The notes below the pieces were generated by a model that saw only the letters and a program-made list of their open reading frames with translations, made no database searches and was not told where the DNA came from. DNA of 64,000 nt from Heterobilharzia americana (lineage: Eukaryota > Platyhelminthes > Trematoda > Strigeidida > Schistosomatidae): NCBI GenBank assembly GCA_944470555.2, contig OX104127.1, forward strand, positions 157,269,276-157,333,275, given 5' to 3'. Shown here in pieces: positions 21,702 to 34,016 of this stretch; position 1 is the first letter of the stretch, and each line of letters begins with the position of its first letter. A program made the translations under genes and the position numbers.

Positions 21702-21953
21702 TCATGTGCCATCACTACCATATGGGTTGAACCTGGCCACCGGGCCCTGTTTCGCCATAACTGTGAATGACTTCACAAGCTTCAAAGGTTCGCGAGTCAC
21801 CTGAGCCGCTCCGAGGAAGGAAACGTTTTGCTCACCCACCTTACAATCGCCTTCTTCAATCGAAATCTGCTGCTCTCCCAACAATCCCTCACGAGGAGCA
21901 TAGCTTGTGACACAACCCCTCGCCACAAATACCGATCGGCCTGAAATAAACAA
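21702..21953 (-). other. Open segment of unknown origin
   Basis: 83 open codons on the minus strand, preceded by a good splice-acceptor-like tttgtttatttcag, with more even base composition than its surroundings. No domain recognised. It lies between the gypsy-type element and the inverted LTR, so an old element gene is at least as likely as a host exon. Confidence 0.3.
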
Positions 21954-23202
21954 ACATTTAAAATATCGAAATATTAAGTGAGTAATCTACCACGCTGTTA
22001 AGCGGTGTCTTCAATCTCGTGGCTTTTGTTGTAAAGTGTAGGCAGAAGCCCGTTGACCTTCACTCTCTTCGCCCTTCTTCCGTGCTAATCAACAGCCGGT
22101 GACTTAGTACGTGGCTCAGCCAGCCATGGTCAGGTGGGTTCTGGCCCTTCATTTCGCCGGAATTAACGCTTTCATTCCAGATCAATGACAAACTGCTCTT
22201 CTGAGAGCTTTATACTACCTGCGTGTCTTCTTATTTGCCCTTTGTCATCAATACTTACTTGTGGGTGAGGTGCTAATGAGTGTTGTGCTGGTGCATGCTA
22301 GTTCACGCAAGGCTGGTCACGTGTTAGAGGATAACAACACAACTAGCCTCCTACAATTCACTCACTCCAGACACGTTACATATTTCTTCATTGGCCAACT
22401 GAAAGACCGTACCCACTTAGATCAACAGCGAAATGGATTATCTGCAACGCACAACACCTCGGTTGTTCGGCTGAGTGAATTTGACTCTCCTGCTGGATCC
22501 TTCATAATACAGTCACGGTATGTAGCTGAACACCACCTGCCGCCAGTCAGGCAAATACTTCTGCTTTTCATGAGCTTTTCGTCATCACAAGTTCATCACC
22601 TATTTATCCACGCTCGAAGTAAAATAAGTCAGCTTTCATGACCAGAACGTTGTGTAGAACACTGGGGGTAGTTCGCCCGGTTTACAGACAGACATACTTA
22701 ATTTCTCCAGCACATAGGCAGAACCAGAACCGTAGATATTAGTCGGTTCTCGGGCTGAAGCTGCTGCAGATGGGATGGAGAATCACTCGAGTAACCAAGA
22801 TACTGAAATGAGGCAATGATGCTTGATGCGAATAAATGTCTTTACAAAGTTGAGTTTCACAATATTCACCCCGCGTCGCTTTCCACTGATGCCAGTCCAC
22901 AAACCAACTGGTATGAATGAAATAGAAATGCGCCGGTATTCTTTACTGAGTTCATGGCATCAGGACGTAGAGCGACCGGCCGATGTCATGTGTTCTGTGG
23001 GTCAAAATAGGCTAAGGAATAGATAACTTTGAACGAGGGGGATGGAAGAATACAAGGATAGTATTAAATAAGGTTCCCTTGTTAACTGTATCGGCATACT
23101 ACATATCTATGCTTTCCTGTCATATTATCCTGTTTAACCCAACACATACAGCTGTTCAGCTGGGATAAACCCACAGAAGTGAATGAGGCTTAAGGAATTG
23201 CC

Positions 23203-23504
23203 CTCGTGCGAACCTGATAAACACAGAGACCAACCACGAATTATTCCAACTCTTAATATACCCACAAATCCGAGACCAAGTGAGGATGCGACAGTGTAGT
23301 CTGATGGGAATATTATATTTGAAAGATAGTGCCAAAATACAGATGTGTTCTGACTAGCTTGCCAGAGAATCGACTACGAGCAGTGCCATGTAACACGACA
23401 TCAGGCCAAATGGCGGGGATATTTGACCATATGCCTTCAGCTTAGGGAGTTCTATAAGACTGCGCAGTTGAGCATAAATGCTGAATCTAATTGAAATGTA
23501 GGCT
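23203..23504 (-). mobile_element. Solo LTR, inverted copy of 17577-17877
   Basis: Reverse complement of the first LTR over about 300 bp with high identity (for example ttcagcatttatgctcaact and gccatttggcctgatgtcgt). The internal sequence of the plus element is not found beside it. Confidence 0.85.
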
Positions 23505-24389
23505 AGTAGTTTTATTGTTTTATGCTGCTGCTACCGTTATTTTACGGCGTTTATTGATCCGATTTCTTTTAATGTCGGTTACTGGGATGTGTTGCTTTCT
23601 GACTGCGAATACATATGGTGCAATCGGGAATTCGACAGAGTTTACACTCTACGTAGGGACCTTCTTGTGTATATTTTCGGGTTCTCTACATCCTTCGGTT
23701 TTGTGCTCCAGCTGAGTGTATGTTATCCGGCTGTTACTATTAGTTGGTTCCCTTATACGTAGAACTGTGCCGATTGCAGAAGTGGACAACTATGATGGGC
23801 TTATGCGAGTGTGAACACCTATTGTAATTGTGTGATTGGGATGGGCGTGAGCAGAACTTCCGCTTAATCTCTTTCTCTGATGTGTTGTTTGAATGAAAGT
23901 GTAAGTCCCTTGTTTCATTGTTAGTACACCAAAATGTTCACATCAAATTCGCCTGCTATTTTGAAAGTGAAATGTGAAAGTAGCACGGGGTTAGAAAGAC
24001 GAGGTTCTTAATTGGTTGCATTATATTAAAATTTCCTGGGCTCCAGATGTTTGGTGGACCATCAGGGAACACCCTCTCACGTATGTGCGGCACCTTAAGA
24101 ATCCTGCATACTACAAGTTCACCGATGTAGTGGTTCTAGGTTGACTGAAACTGGGACATAGTCTTGCAGCATCCGGCGTCATGCGGAGTCTATTTCAGAT
24201 ATTGGCGCAGCGCGCTTTGGATTTCGGCTGTTTCATCGCATGTGATAGTGTGATTAGACAGTATTAGTCTCCAATATCTTGAGGTTTGCCTTCAACGAAC
24301 TCTACTGTATCCATATTAATGGTCGCTTCGTGGTGTAGGACCTCACAGAAAATTTTGAGGCCCAACGTTATCCGCCTTAAACACATGGG

Positions 24390-25280
24390 CTTTAATTGAT
24401 GTGTAACATCTGCCTCTGTTTGAAATACGAGTAAAATAAACCTGGCAAAGCACTGTTTGATTTTCTTTGTTTCCTGGCTTTCAGTAGACCGTAAGCAACT
24501 ATGTCAGGAAAGTATTCTAGTAGCGGCCGCACACACAGAATCAGGCTGCTTTCACTCAGGGCGGAGATCTCGATGAAATAAGTCGACAAGACAGTGCGAT
24601 CTGTAGCATAGTGCCGTTCCGTTCTGAAGAGGAAAGGTCACTTGAGTACCTTATTCAAAGATCGCAGATGCTTAGCTGTTGGATGACTGGGTTATCGGGT
24701 CAAAAATTAGTTGCTACAGTCTGTTCAATGAAGAGCGTAAAGCGAGACTCCTGGGCAGTTGGTGATAGCAGTCGCGCGCTGCACAACCTCTGTTGCTTGT
24801 CTAGATAATTTTGTACGGTAGTGTTGATGCTTTTACCTTGATTAGGGTGGAAGGTTTACACTGCTTCCAGGTCTTCTGCAAAGAGAAAGATTTTCCCTGA
24901 TTTACGTCAGGGACATATGTCATCCATACACACTATAAAGGAAAGGGGTTCCAGAGCGGGGACTTAGATCAGTCCACTGGTGATGGAAGAGCACATTAAT
25001 TTAAGGAGATGAATGATATAAATGGGAAAAATACAGTACACCAGGGTGGAAGCGCCTGACAAAAAGCAGCAGGAAATGTTTTCGGTACATATCCGGGTTG
25101 CATGCAGTCACTAGTCTGTCGCGGTAGGTTAAGAAAGAAGGAAGTGGTAGAAGTACGCACAGGTTATGCACAAAGAAACTTTTCGGACACTTTTCCACAA
25201 GGGTGACACCACTTTGTTCTGCCTGTATTTGACACCAGTCTTCGAGTTCCGTAGAGTGAAGTTCCATAAACACTTTCTCT
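24390..25280 (-). pseudogene. CR1/SR1-like LINE reverse transcriptase, decayed
   Basis: On the minus strand: a G-V-P-Q-G-S-V-L-G-P-L type motif reduced to SGLI..VPALEPLSFIVCMDDI (~24980-24900), then FLFAEDLEA in place of the polymerase box, LDKQQRLCSARL, and a thumb segment VRPLLEYFPDIVAYGLLKAR (~24530-24460). The frame changes repeatedly. Confidence 0.65.
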
Positions 25281-26039
25281 CCTCATTACACCAAACGCTG
25301 CTGATTCACCTGCTCCAAAAGGTGTGGAAAACAGAGATAATGCGAGGTATTAACTGGAACTTTTTGTTGACCATGAAGTGATAAACCGGAAATCGGCAGT
25401 GATGAAGCAGGATTCCCTGTATCAGGACAATTAAAATGACCGCAAGTTATAAGGTAAATGTTAGGCATAACAATGAATTCAGGATAAAATGCCCGCCACG
25501 AGCTGTCAGTTTTCTGCACCTTTCAAACACCCATTGAGTGTTAAGATCCATCAGGGAACTGAAACTCGTCCACTACACATCGAAGTAAATGTGGAGAAAC
25601 CTAGCTTTATTCAGTTCCGTGAAGCGGATGCTTAGAATGGATGAAGAAGCTACATCTCATCGGAGGTATTCTGAGCAATCAAACGTCGTTCGCCACTTGG
25701 GGTCGTAATGCTCCCTGATAAGTCCCAAAAATAAGGTTGCTAACAAGAACAAAGGAATTGGAGCTGGTTATATCTTTACCAGAGTGCATCGATGAAAGAA
25801 ATAGGGAACACAATGGGAAAATCGACTGGAAAATAACGCTTATCCGGGTTCCCAGCATCTACACCTTGGGGTTCAGCCAGTAAATTGGACAGCAGGGAGT
25901 GCGTTCACGGTGGAGAGCCTAAGCCGTGTCTACACGATCCTATAAAGTTTGCCAAGTAACCTCGATGAATTACGGAAACCGATACTAGACTTACAGGTGT
26001 CACTACCACGTGAGTCCCCCCTAAAATCTCCGATAAAGT

Positions 26040-27480
26040 ATTGACCGCTACCGACACCACGCTACTTCTAGACGGCAGGGAAGCTGGTATCCTATTGCCC
26101 CATGCTTCGTCACTCCAAAAGGCGAAAGTGGGAGTCCCTCAACCAGTAGTAGCCGACGAACTGATTAGTAACGACAGGAAGGCAACGAAACTCCCGGGTG
26201 GTCGGTATTTTCAAATATTTTCATAATTAACCACCTACCCAGGAGTTTGAGTACACCCCACTGACAAAGTGTGGCTCGCAGTTACTGACCTAAGCGTGGG
26301 GCCAGCGCAGCAAGGACTGCTCACAAAGGGTACTTCTCTGTGCCAGACGACGTCCCTGTGGTGGCTGTGCAGGAAGGCGCACCAATCTTGACCGGGTCTT
26401 TAAGTAGGGTGTTTAAGGATTCCTTTGGCCAAGGAGAAGCGCCCAGTACCTGAGAGTTGGTTCACACGATGCTGACCATCAAAGGAAGTTCAAAAAGCAA
26501 TCTGAGGAGCTGCAAACTGGCGGTCTCTTGTCCACACCTCCCAAGGTAATGAGGTTTATTCATGACAGGCTAGTAGACCATCCCATGAAGACTGACTACT
26601 CACCTCAACAACATGAAATTAGAAAGCTGAATTCTCGCACCAATAACCCAGTCACCACAATGGATAGATAGACTAGTGTTGCTGACCGTCGATGTAAAAC
26701 TAATATTATTTACGCAAAAGTTCCTGAAGAATTCGATGGCACCAATGATGACTGCCTCATTGACAAACCCAGGCTTATCCGGGTTGGTTTTTCTATCTGA
26801 AGAAACAGAATGTCCAACTGCAACTCTGCAGAGTCCACTACTAGGGACTGTTCCCTTTATGATATGATTGGACGGCTCTCTTCAACAGGTTTATTCTCTC
26901 AGACGACGGCTTAAAGACATTGAGAGAAATCAGAGGCCGGGAAGATGGTATTTATCTATAGGAAGATTTAACCCGACTCCAAAACCGTGCAATCAAAGAT
27001 AGGCTTTCATCTAACGCAGAAGAATGAAGGATTGTATATGAGAAACACAATGCATGTAGTGTGCACAGTATCAGCTGCAGGGAACTTGGAGCCTGATAGG
27101 TGAAAAACGATTTAGGCGTCCCGGTTCCTCAAGAATCAGAACCCCAGGCCAACTGTGACGGAGGTGCATGTCTTGGCAACTTGGCACCAGTAATCTTAGG
27201 ACGAATTTTTGAACAGCTCGATCACGACTGTCTCCCCCAAATTTTCAAGAGCTTCATACAACCCCACATAGAGTTACAGACTATAGTCTTCGCTCTTCCT
27301 CGCGAAATAGCAAATTAAGCCCATAACGCATCCAAAGATAGTCGACCAAATATGTGTGAGGTTGAAAACATCTGAGGAAGGACTGGCAGTGCTCGACCGA
27401 TATCCTGTGGAGCACGGAGGGATGATCGACGATGCATTTATGACCTACAGTGCTTTAAGCAATCCTTAGTACCCAATCCA
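26040..27480 (+). pseudogene. CR1/SR1-like LINE reverse transcriptase, decayed
   Basis: Parts recognised in order: APILTGSLSRVFKDSFGQGE (~26380-26440), a finger-region motif of CR1-like RT; then KNDLGVPVPQ (27103 on) and LGRIFEQLDHDCLPQIFKSF followed by IQPHIE (~27200-27275), the thumb-region motif (family pattern: F-V-R-P-H-L-E-Y); and LDRYPVEHGGMIDDAFMTYS (~27397-27456), the family pattern being L-x-L-x-x-L-E-x-R-R-x-R-x-D-L. Many stops. Confidence 0.65.
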
Positions 27481-27499
27481 TCACGTATATAAGCTCCTT

Positions 27500-29130
27500 T
27501 TTTACGCCAGTTCAAGGGAAAACACTGAAACCAAGCCTTGGATATTGGACTTTGGATACCAGGCGAAACTTCTCTCCCCTAAGGGTTGCTAAATTTTGAC
27601 ATCTTCTTCTAGCAGGAGTAGTGCAGCGTACTTCAGCTGAGCCATTTAGATGTCTACTTGGCACCCGCTTGTAGTGTGGTTAGGATGTCAATTGGAGATA
27701 ACTTTTCTTACTTTGGACGCCACCTCTCCCTTTATTTGAACATAAGCTAAAAACCAAAAGAAATTTGGGTCCTCTGTAACTAAACACTGTAGCTAGTCAA
27801 GTGAAGGCTTCTTGTTTTCCACCACCAATCATTTGGAGCTAATCGGATATTAGCTTGAAAACAAGACATTGGATATCGAAATATAAAGGCGGAAATCTTG
27901 TATTAAACGTAACTTTGTTTGGAAACACGAGGTAGGTATGTTTTTACTTTGCTGGTTTTCTATAGTTAATCACATAAGACTTGGGCGTATTTGGAAATGT
28001 TTATTGTGGATCAGACTCGTCCACTTTAGGTTGGCACTTAATTCCTACTTTTGTGGAGACCGAGTCGGCGCACTTTGAAATTTTTGTGTAAAAATGGATT
28101 ACTGCTGACAATGTATCATCATGCCCGAAAATTCCAAATTTGCCAAACTGCGCCCACCGTTTTGCCCAAAAGTTCCGAAGTGTGCCCAAATATTTTCCCT
28201 GATAACACTCAAAGTATGGCTTCAACAGTTATTAGACAAATAAACAAACAAACATGTGCGTGCATGCAGTCTCGTTTACCGCTATCCAGATATCACTTAC
28301 TTCGGGTACAGTCTGGAAGTTATAGACAAAATCCCTAAAAACCGATTGGGGTGCTTGTAGAGGTATGGAATATCCTCGCTTATGTCTCTACAATACTGTC
28401 ATACTACTTTGTCTGGCTCATTTTTCTGTGCCTTTTCCAGCCATTTACTCCGGGTGCACTTTGTACACTTGGGTTTTATCCCGAACCTAATTTGGGTTCA
28501 CATACCATTTCTCGGGCCTTTGGGTGCACTTTCGGGGAATACCGTGCGATCCTCATTTCCATCCGAAGTAAGTTTCTGATTTTTACCCAAAACTTCATAA
28601 GTGCACCCAAAGTTAGTGCTAGCTGGGTTGCTGTGCCATGTTTCTGTTCGAATAAAAATAATAAAAAAAACCCTGAATTCACTGCCTTATCTCATTTCTT
28701 TTCATCACGGTAATATCACGGAAATAAAATCCTTATTGTCCCTACCATATTTTGTTTTGCTTACTCTTTCCTAGGTAACCCTATTGGTTTAAATCCCTCC
28801 TCGTTAATTGCATGTTTACTCACTATCATTTGTCTTCCCTTTTACCTTTCTCTATCTATTTGGCTCCCTTTGGTTGTTTCCTAAGTCATCTTATCCCTTA
28901 CCGATCAATCCGAATGACTATCTGGTGACGTGAAATTTTTAAATACGGCAGATCATGCATCTATGACAGACCTAACAATTGTCCTAACACCCATCGTGTT
29001 CACCAGAGCTAAAGTAAGCGAGCGACTGGATTCTTTGCATCGAAACCAAAACGCATTTAGCAACCATACCCACGTTCATGCCGTAGGCAATAAGCCACAC
29101 GTATAGTGCAAAGGCTAATGATACTACCTG
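27500..29130. other. Intergenic, with an imperfect inverted repeat rich in gtgcccaaa
   Basis: No gene recognised. At ~28070-28200 and ~28445-28615 variants of gtgcacccaaag recur in opposite orientation, with longer similarity around gcacttatgaagttttgggt in the inverse copy. This may be the remnant of a small DNA transposon. Confidence 0.35.
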
Positions 29131-29135
29131 TCTGC

Positions 29136-29228
29136 TCAGACTTTGGTAGGTGGGGCTGGGTTCGACTCGAACCGGCTACCCACTGGCTGGGAGTCGAGTG
29201 CTTAAACCAACTAACCACAGTTCCACCA
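29136..29228 (-). mobile_element. tRNA-like element (SINE promoter or tRNA pseudogene)
   Basis: On the minus strand it has an A-box-like tggttagttgg and a B-box ggttcgagtcg at about the spacing of a tRNA gene. It does not fold into a convincing cloverleaf by eye and lacks a clear acceptor stem, so a working tRNA is unlikely. Confidence 0.45.
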
Positions 29229-29229
29229 A

Positions 29230-30663
29230 AAATCTAAATCTGCCCTATCAAACCCAGAAGTGAGCATGAAGGAGTCAACTGGTTTACACCGGCTCGTAAA
29301 ACGGATACTTGGTGACTAGTGTTGAAGATAAGTTCTGAAGTTTTGAACGTCTCTTTTGAAACTACCAATCATTAAGCATAATAGCAACATGCAGTCGTGT
29401 AAGCCGTCTCAGTTAAACGTGGTATTATAGCATTGTAGCAGGTTAAAAACGTGTGATAACACAAAGCCTTTCTGCCAAGCATTCCGACTAACAGGTTCGC
29501 AAGGATAAACGCGGAGGCAAACCCAGCATAAAGCGTTGGGCTGGACATAACACTCGACAAGAAGCTTTGTATCACTATTCCTTGTCTAGTTCTGTGTCCC
29601 TTTGTTTCATGTGTAACCTGTTGTGTTTTTCATTTTGCCCGCATCTTTCCTTTTTGTTCGGTCCGAAGTTATTTCAGCTACTCAGTCAGCATTTTAGATA
29701 TCTCAGCCCTGTAGTATAAAATCCCTATGGCTTTAAAAATCCCAGGGTTAAGCTTTTAATGTATGACGCGTTTATGTTTTTAAGAATAATGTCAGGCAAA
29801 ACTGCTGGTGATTATTCATAGGTGATAATTGTTGCGACCAATACCAGTTGCCACATAGCTGATGCTTACTTGCAGCCGACTATACGCATTTGACTACAAC
29901 GATCTTATTCATTCACCAAAACCTGACCCAATATAACGAAATCAGCAACAAATTGCCATGTGTCATATCCTGTCAACTGTGTACACATTTGATAGAACCT
30001 ATTATTTGTACATGAACATTAAAATGTGAAACTATATGGTCATTTTAGTGAATTAAACTAACGAGTGGTAATTAAACCATGAACTTATCAAAGTGCCTTG
30101 ATACCACTAACCCATATTGTCATAAATGATATTTTTAATCGCGTCACCAACAGCAACAAACATTTGCAGTCGCAAGTTTTAATGAAAACAGTTCAAACCA
30201 GCTCAATATTTCATGTTTACCTGTATCCTTTCGAAGTGGTCTTATGTTTTATGAAAGCTTTTGTAGGTAAAAGCAAGTGTTATATATAGCAACAACGAAC
30301 TATGAGCCATGGAAATGATAGTGTGATATTACAGTAAGACAAAGGAAGGTGAACTAGTATTTTTCTAAATGCTATTTGATCGTGGTTTGTGTGATTTAGG
30401 TAATGACCGATCACGAGGTTGTTATCTACTCATTGCAGTTTATGTGTCGTAGATTATTTGTTATTTAGTGAATAATCATACCTCCGAAGTGTATATGTGT
30501 ATGGAAATTTTTGTGATATTCATTTAACTTTGAACAGAAATGGCAGGATATTTTTTATTGTTATTCTCGCCAACCCTCTATTTAGCAGTTCTCCAGGACC
30601 GGTTCATAAATTCGGCATCGTATAGAATCAACGGACTACCCGTCATCTACGATTTTATATTCA

Positions 30664-30744
<81 letters not shown>

Positions 30745-31050
30745 CTTGATATTGATTATCTGGTTAATTTCAGTTTATGAATAGTATGGGAAAGCTCAAT
30801 ATTGGTCGCACACATAAGTAACGGACTTGACGTCTGGCTTCGTTTTCCTACGTTTGAATCTTTGCCATCTACATTTACTCGCCATTTATAGTGTTTGTAG
30901 CTCAGTAATACTTAGTTGTAACGTTGATTAGGATTTTTCTAATATTATAGTTTCTCATTTTAGTTGCTCCTATTTTTCGTCATATTTAGTGACCAAATTC
31001 CTTGCTAGGTGAAGAAATCCTGTTGTATATGAGTAATAATTAACCACTAT
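29230..31050. other. Intergenic, AT-rich, with a (TA)n tract
   Basis: No supported gene. The segment at 30540-30660 opens with a signal-peptide-like MAGYFLLLFSPTLYLAVL but runs into the (TA)n tract at 30665-30743. Confidence 0.5.
30665..30743. repeat. (TA)n microsatellite
   Basis: Nearly pure TA repeat of about 79 bases. Confidence 0.95.
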
Positions 31051-31055
31051 ATACT

Positions 31056-31205
31056 CTGAATAGCAAGGCTATTAATTCAAAATTGTGTGAATTTTAGTGT
31101 CGTGGCCTTAAATATTGAATGTGTTCATGCAAATACTTAAAGCATAACAAAATTATGGAAAAGCAGTTCACACTGAAGTATGTTTTAGTATTAGTTAAAT
31201 CACCA
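31056..31205 (+). repeat. Direct repeat flanking RTE fragment, copy 1
   Basis: The line atagcaaggctatt ... aagcagttcacactgaagta recurs at 31698-31852 in the same orientation, diverged. An RTE 3' fragment sits between the two. Confidence 0.7.
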
Positions 31206-31206
31206 T

Positions 31207-31690
31207 GTGAGGTATGTATTGGTTAGGCGAAGGATACCAGGCAAGGAAGGAAATTCGTTCGATGAGGTTATAAACCTTTGTGGACTAAGATGGCTTGGAC
31301 ATGTGTTGCACATGCCGAACCACAACCTGCTTCAATATGGAATGGTGGCAGAAGTTGAATTAAGTAAGAAGAGGGTTCTGGTTGACTATGAAGTCCGTGA
31401 AGTTTCTCACTTGGTTTGAGCCGTCTAAAGAGGTGCAGACTGCCTGGCTAGGGTCTACCTTTCAACAGAAATCATTGGTGTCATCTGAAAATCGGTGTTG
31501 ATAGCGCAGATGTCTTTGACTCTTTGATTCACTATTTAACTAACCATATCCAGATTATTTTTATTCTCATGCACCCAAGTCTACGTAAATATCAGTCTTT
31601 GTCTATCGACTTTTCGTTTGCATGCCACTATGAAGTGTGGCAACTTGAATCGATGCACATTTACGCGAGGTTCTACGTAGGTTTTGTGTT
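31207..31690 (+). mobile_element. RTE 3' fragment
   Basis: Matches the RTE C-terminal region: RRIPGKEGNSFDEVINLCGL followed by RWLGHVLHMPNHNL, then the 3' UTR with caacttgaatcgatgc. Decayed. Confidence 0.75.
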
Positions 31691-31697
31691 TATCTGA

Positions 31698-31852
31698 CTT
31701 CAAATAGCAAGGCTATTTACTCAAATTTATGTAAATTTTATTGGTCTCTTGGTCTTAGGTTAAATATAGAATATGTGGATGCACATACTTAATTAAGGCA
31801 TTAAAAAAGTATGGACAAGCAGTTCACACTGGAGTATGCTTTATTACTGGGT
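31698..31852 (+). repeat. Direct repeat flanking RTE fragment, copy 2
   Basis: Second copy of the repeat at 31056-31205. Confidence 0.7.
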
Positions 31853-31899
31853 TGCATACGTTGAAACCCAATAAAAACCTCTATTTTAACTCTTTGATC

Positions 31900-32100
31900 C
31901 ATCCAAAGCCATATGAGACTGGGCATTACTGAGTAACGGTCCTAGTTGCCATACTTGATATCAGTACATCAAGTTAAAAGGCGGTGAACTGCAAGATGAA
32001 GAAGGAAAGAAAACTCTGTCAAAAAAAATATCAAGTACTAAAAGAGAGGAAGGAAGGATGAGAAAATGGTGAGATTCGGTATTGCGTTAAGATGAGGATG

Positions 32101-32137
<37 letters not shown>

Positions 32138-33042
32138 TGTGTGTATACATCTGCGCAACTGAAATCACTTCTGAGCCATATCGCCTACAGTCAGTCTCCA
32201 ACCATTGGTTTCTCTTGTCCCACGGACCCAACTGGCTGGCTAGTCTTCATCGCCCCCTACATGGCTCAAACCAACTGTCAAACACTTCATACATTAATGT
32301 CATGTTTTAGTCTGGACGCCTCGAGCCTTTCTTCAGCCTGAGCCTACTTCGGCCAACATTGTGTGATGAGGCAGACAGTGACTAGGCATACGTAACACAT
32401 GTCGGAGCCAGCCATCTGAGTCGATGAAGGTTCACAACCATTTCAACTGACTTACCTCTTCTCACTCCCTAAAACTCTATACCTGATTTCTGCGTTACTC
32501 ACATGGTGACACCATGGAATACGGCATATACTACGAAGGCAACCGTGGTCAAACACCTGAAACCTTCTCATGTCTTCCACCTTCAATGGCCATGTTTCGC
32601 AGCCATGAGTAGAACAGATCGGACTTTTGTGCAGTATACGCGATCACTAATAGGCACTCAGATATCACAGCGGCTCCACAGGTGACGTGAGTTGGCAGAA
32701 GCCATTTAAGCCTTTTGTATTCGTGCAGAGATTTCATTGTCCACTAAGCCACCAGGGCTGATCCTACTTCCCAGGTAGGTGAAGTGGTCAACACACTCAA
32801 CCTCTACACTCTTTATTGTTAGCCGCGGCACCGTTGAAGACCAATCGTGGAGCAACAATTTGCATTTGGGTGGTGAGAAACGCATCCCAAACATTCTCAA
32901 ATTGCCACTCATAGTGTTCAGAAGACTCTGCATCTTGTCAGCGTCTTCAGCTAACAGGACTATGTCATCTGCATATTCTAGGTCTAACGTAAATTGTCCC
33001 GTGATTAGGTCGACTTCTGTGTAGTCAGGTGACGCGAGTGAG
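31900..33042 (-). mobile_element. RTE 3' half, minus strand
   Basis: Corresponds to RTE positions ~42750-43850 inverted. From right to left: LDLEYADDIVLLAEDADKM (around 32935-33000), SGNLRMFGMRFSPPKCKLLL, FTYLGSRISPGG, the C-terminal region and the 3' UTR ending with gcccagtctcatatggcttt. Contains the (TG)n tract at 32102-32144. Near-identical over its 3' 500 bp to the inverted fragment at 46190-46735. Confidence 0.88.
32102..32144. repeat. (TG)n microsatellite within RTE fragment
   Basis: About 40 bases of TG, within RTE sequence. The sister copy has the reverse complement at 46508-46529. Confidence 0.95.
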
Positions 33043-33459
33043 ATTGGAAAGCGGGCGACGCAATAGTGGCAGGAGGTCAGATAAACTGTACCTCGAAGTC
33101 ATTATATAGGTAAGCTGTTATATAATCCCAGAGTGTTTAGAAAATCGAAAACAAGATTCCTCTGAACGTTTCGCTGTGTATGCCACAGCTTCTTCAGAGG
33201 AATATTCGGATTTTTATTTAACATCAAAATCTGTACACTGTCAAAAAGTTCATGTAGAAATTTTTGTAGTCATGTTATTCGTTAGCTATTTTGTTGTTCA
33301 GACTGACTGTTTCCAGTTTGTCATCATAAATCCATACTACAGTATTTATCATCTGTCACCAAAGAATGACTCAATAATCAAAGTGCATGTATGCGTATGT
33401 ATGTTAACTTTTTATGGAAAATGTGTCATTCGTTGTTTATGATATAAAAAATACCTGTG

Positions 33460-33760
33460 GGGTCAACCAGTCGGAAGTGAAGTGGATGCTAACTGAAGAC
33501 GTTGGGCGACAGTCACGCTATGTCGTGAATTGACAGAAGTGGGAAATTGTGAATTACTGCGAACTCACGCAGTGGCTGAATGGTTAACGCATTCGCCGTA
33601 AAACCTGAAGGTCCTGAGTTCCATCCCTAGCCAGGTCGTGGGTGCGTACTGCTGAGCAGTCCCACTCCAGGAAGAAGAAACAGCTGTCCAGTGCTCCCAG
33701 ATTTCCAATGGTTCCCCAACTGATGTCAGTCCATGATGAATACTACTTCTAAAAATATGT
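33460..33760 (+). mobile_element. tRNA-derived SINE in left arm
   Basis: A-box tggctgaatgg (33572-33582), followed by gttaacgcattcgccgt and a B-box-like region gtcctgagttccatccc, then the 3' part cgtactgctgagcagtccca, ctgtccagtgctcccag. The mirror copy is at 35940-36235 in the right arm. Confidence 0.75.
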
Positions 33761-34016
33761 TTCTATATCCACAATAATCGATACATGTTGTTTTTTTGGT
33801 TTTTAAAGTGCAACTTTAAATGGTGACCTTGTTTTAAATTTTTTGTCTAATTAGAGTCTGCCATATAGGTGACAAGTCAATACGAAACAGCTGTCCAGTG
33901 CTCCCAGGTTTCCTTTGTTCCTACAACTGATGTCAGTCTGCGATGAATAACAACTTGAAACTTTCCTTTCTGTTTAAAACATCTGTTGATGTTAGATATA
34001 TGTAAGGCTTCTGATG

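Noticed and set aside
22261..22641. 126-codon open segment
   Set aside because: No recognisable domain, surrounded by decayed element sequence. The opposite strand is equally uninformative.
30540..30749. Open segment with a signal-peptide-like start, MAGYFLLLFSPTLYLAVL
   Set aside because: It runs straight into the (TA)n tract, which supplies half of its codons. No splice donor or second exon could be placed.
32092..32341. Cys-Val repeat protein on the plus strand
   Set aside because: It is the (TG)n microsatellite read in frame, antisense to an RTE fragment; the same happens at 46338-46526.
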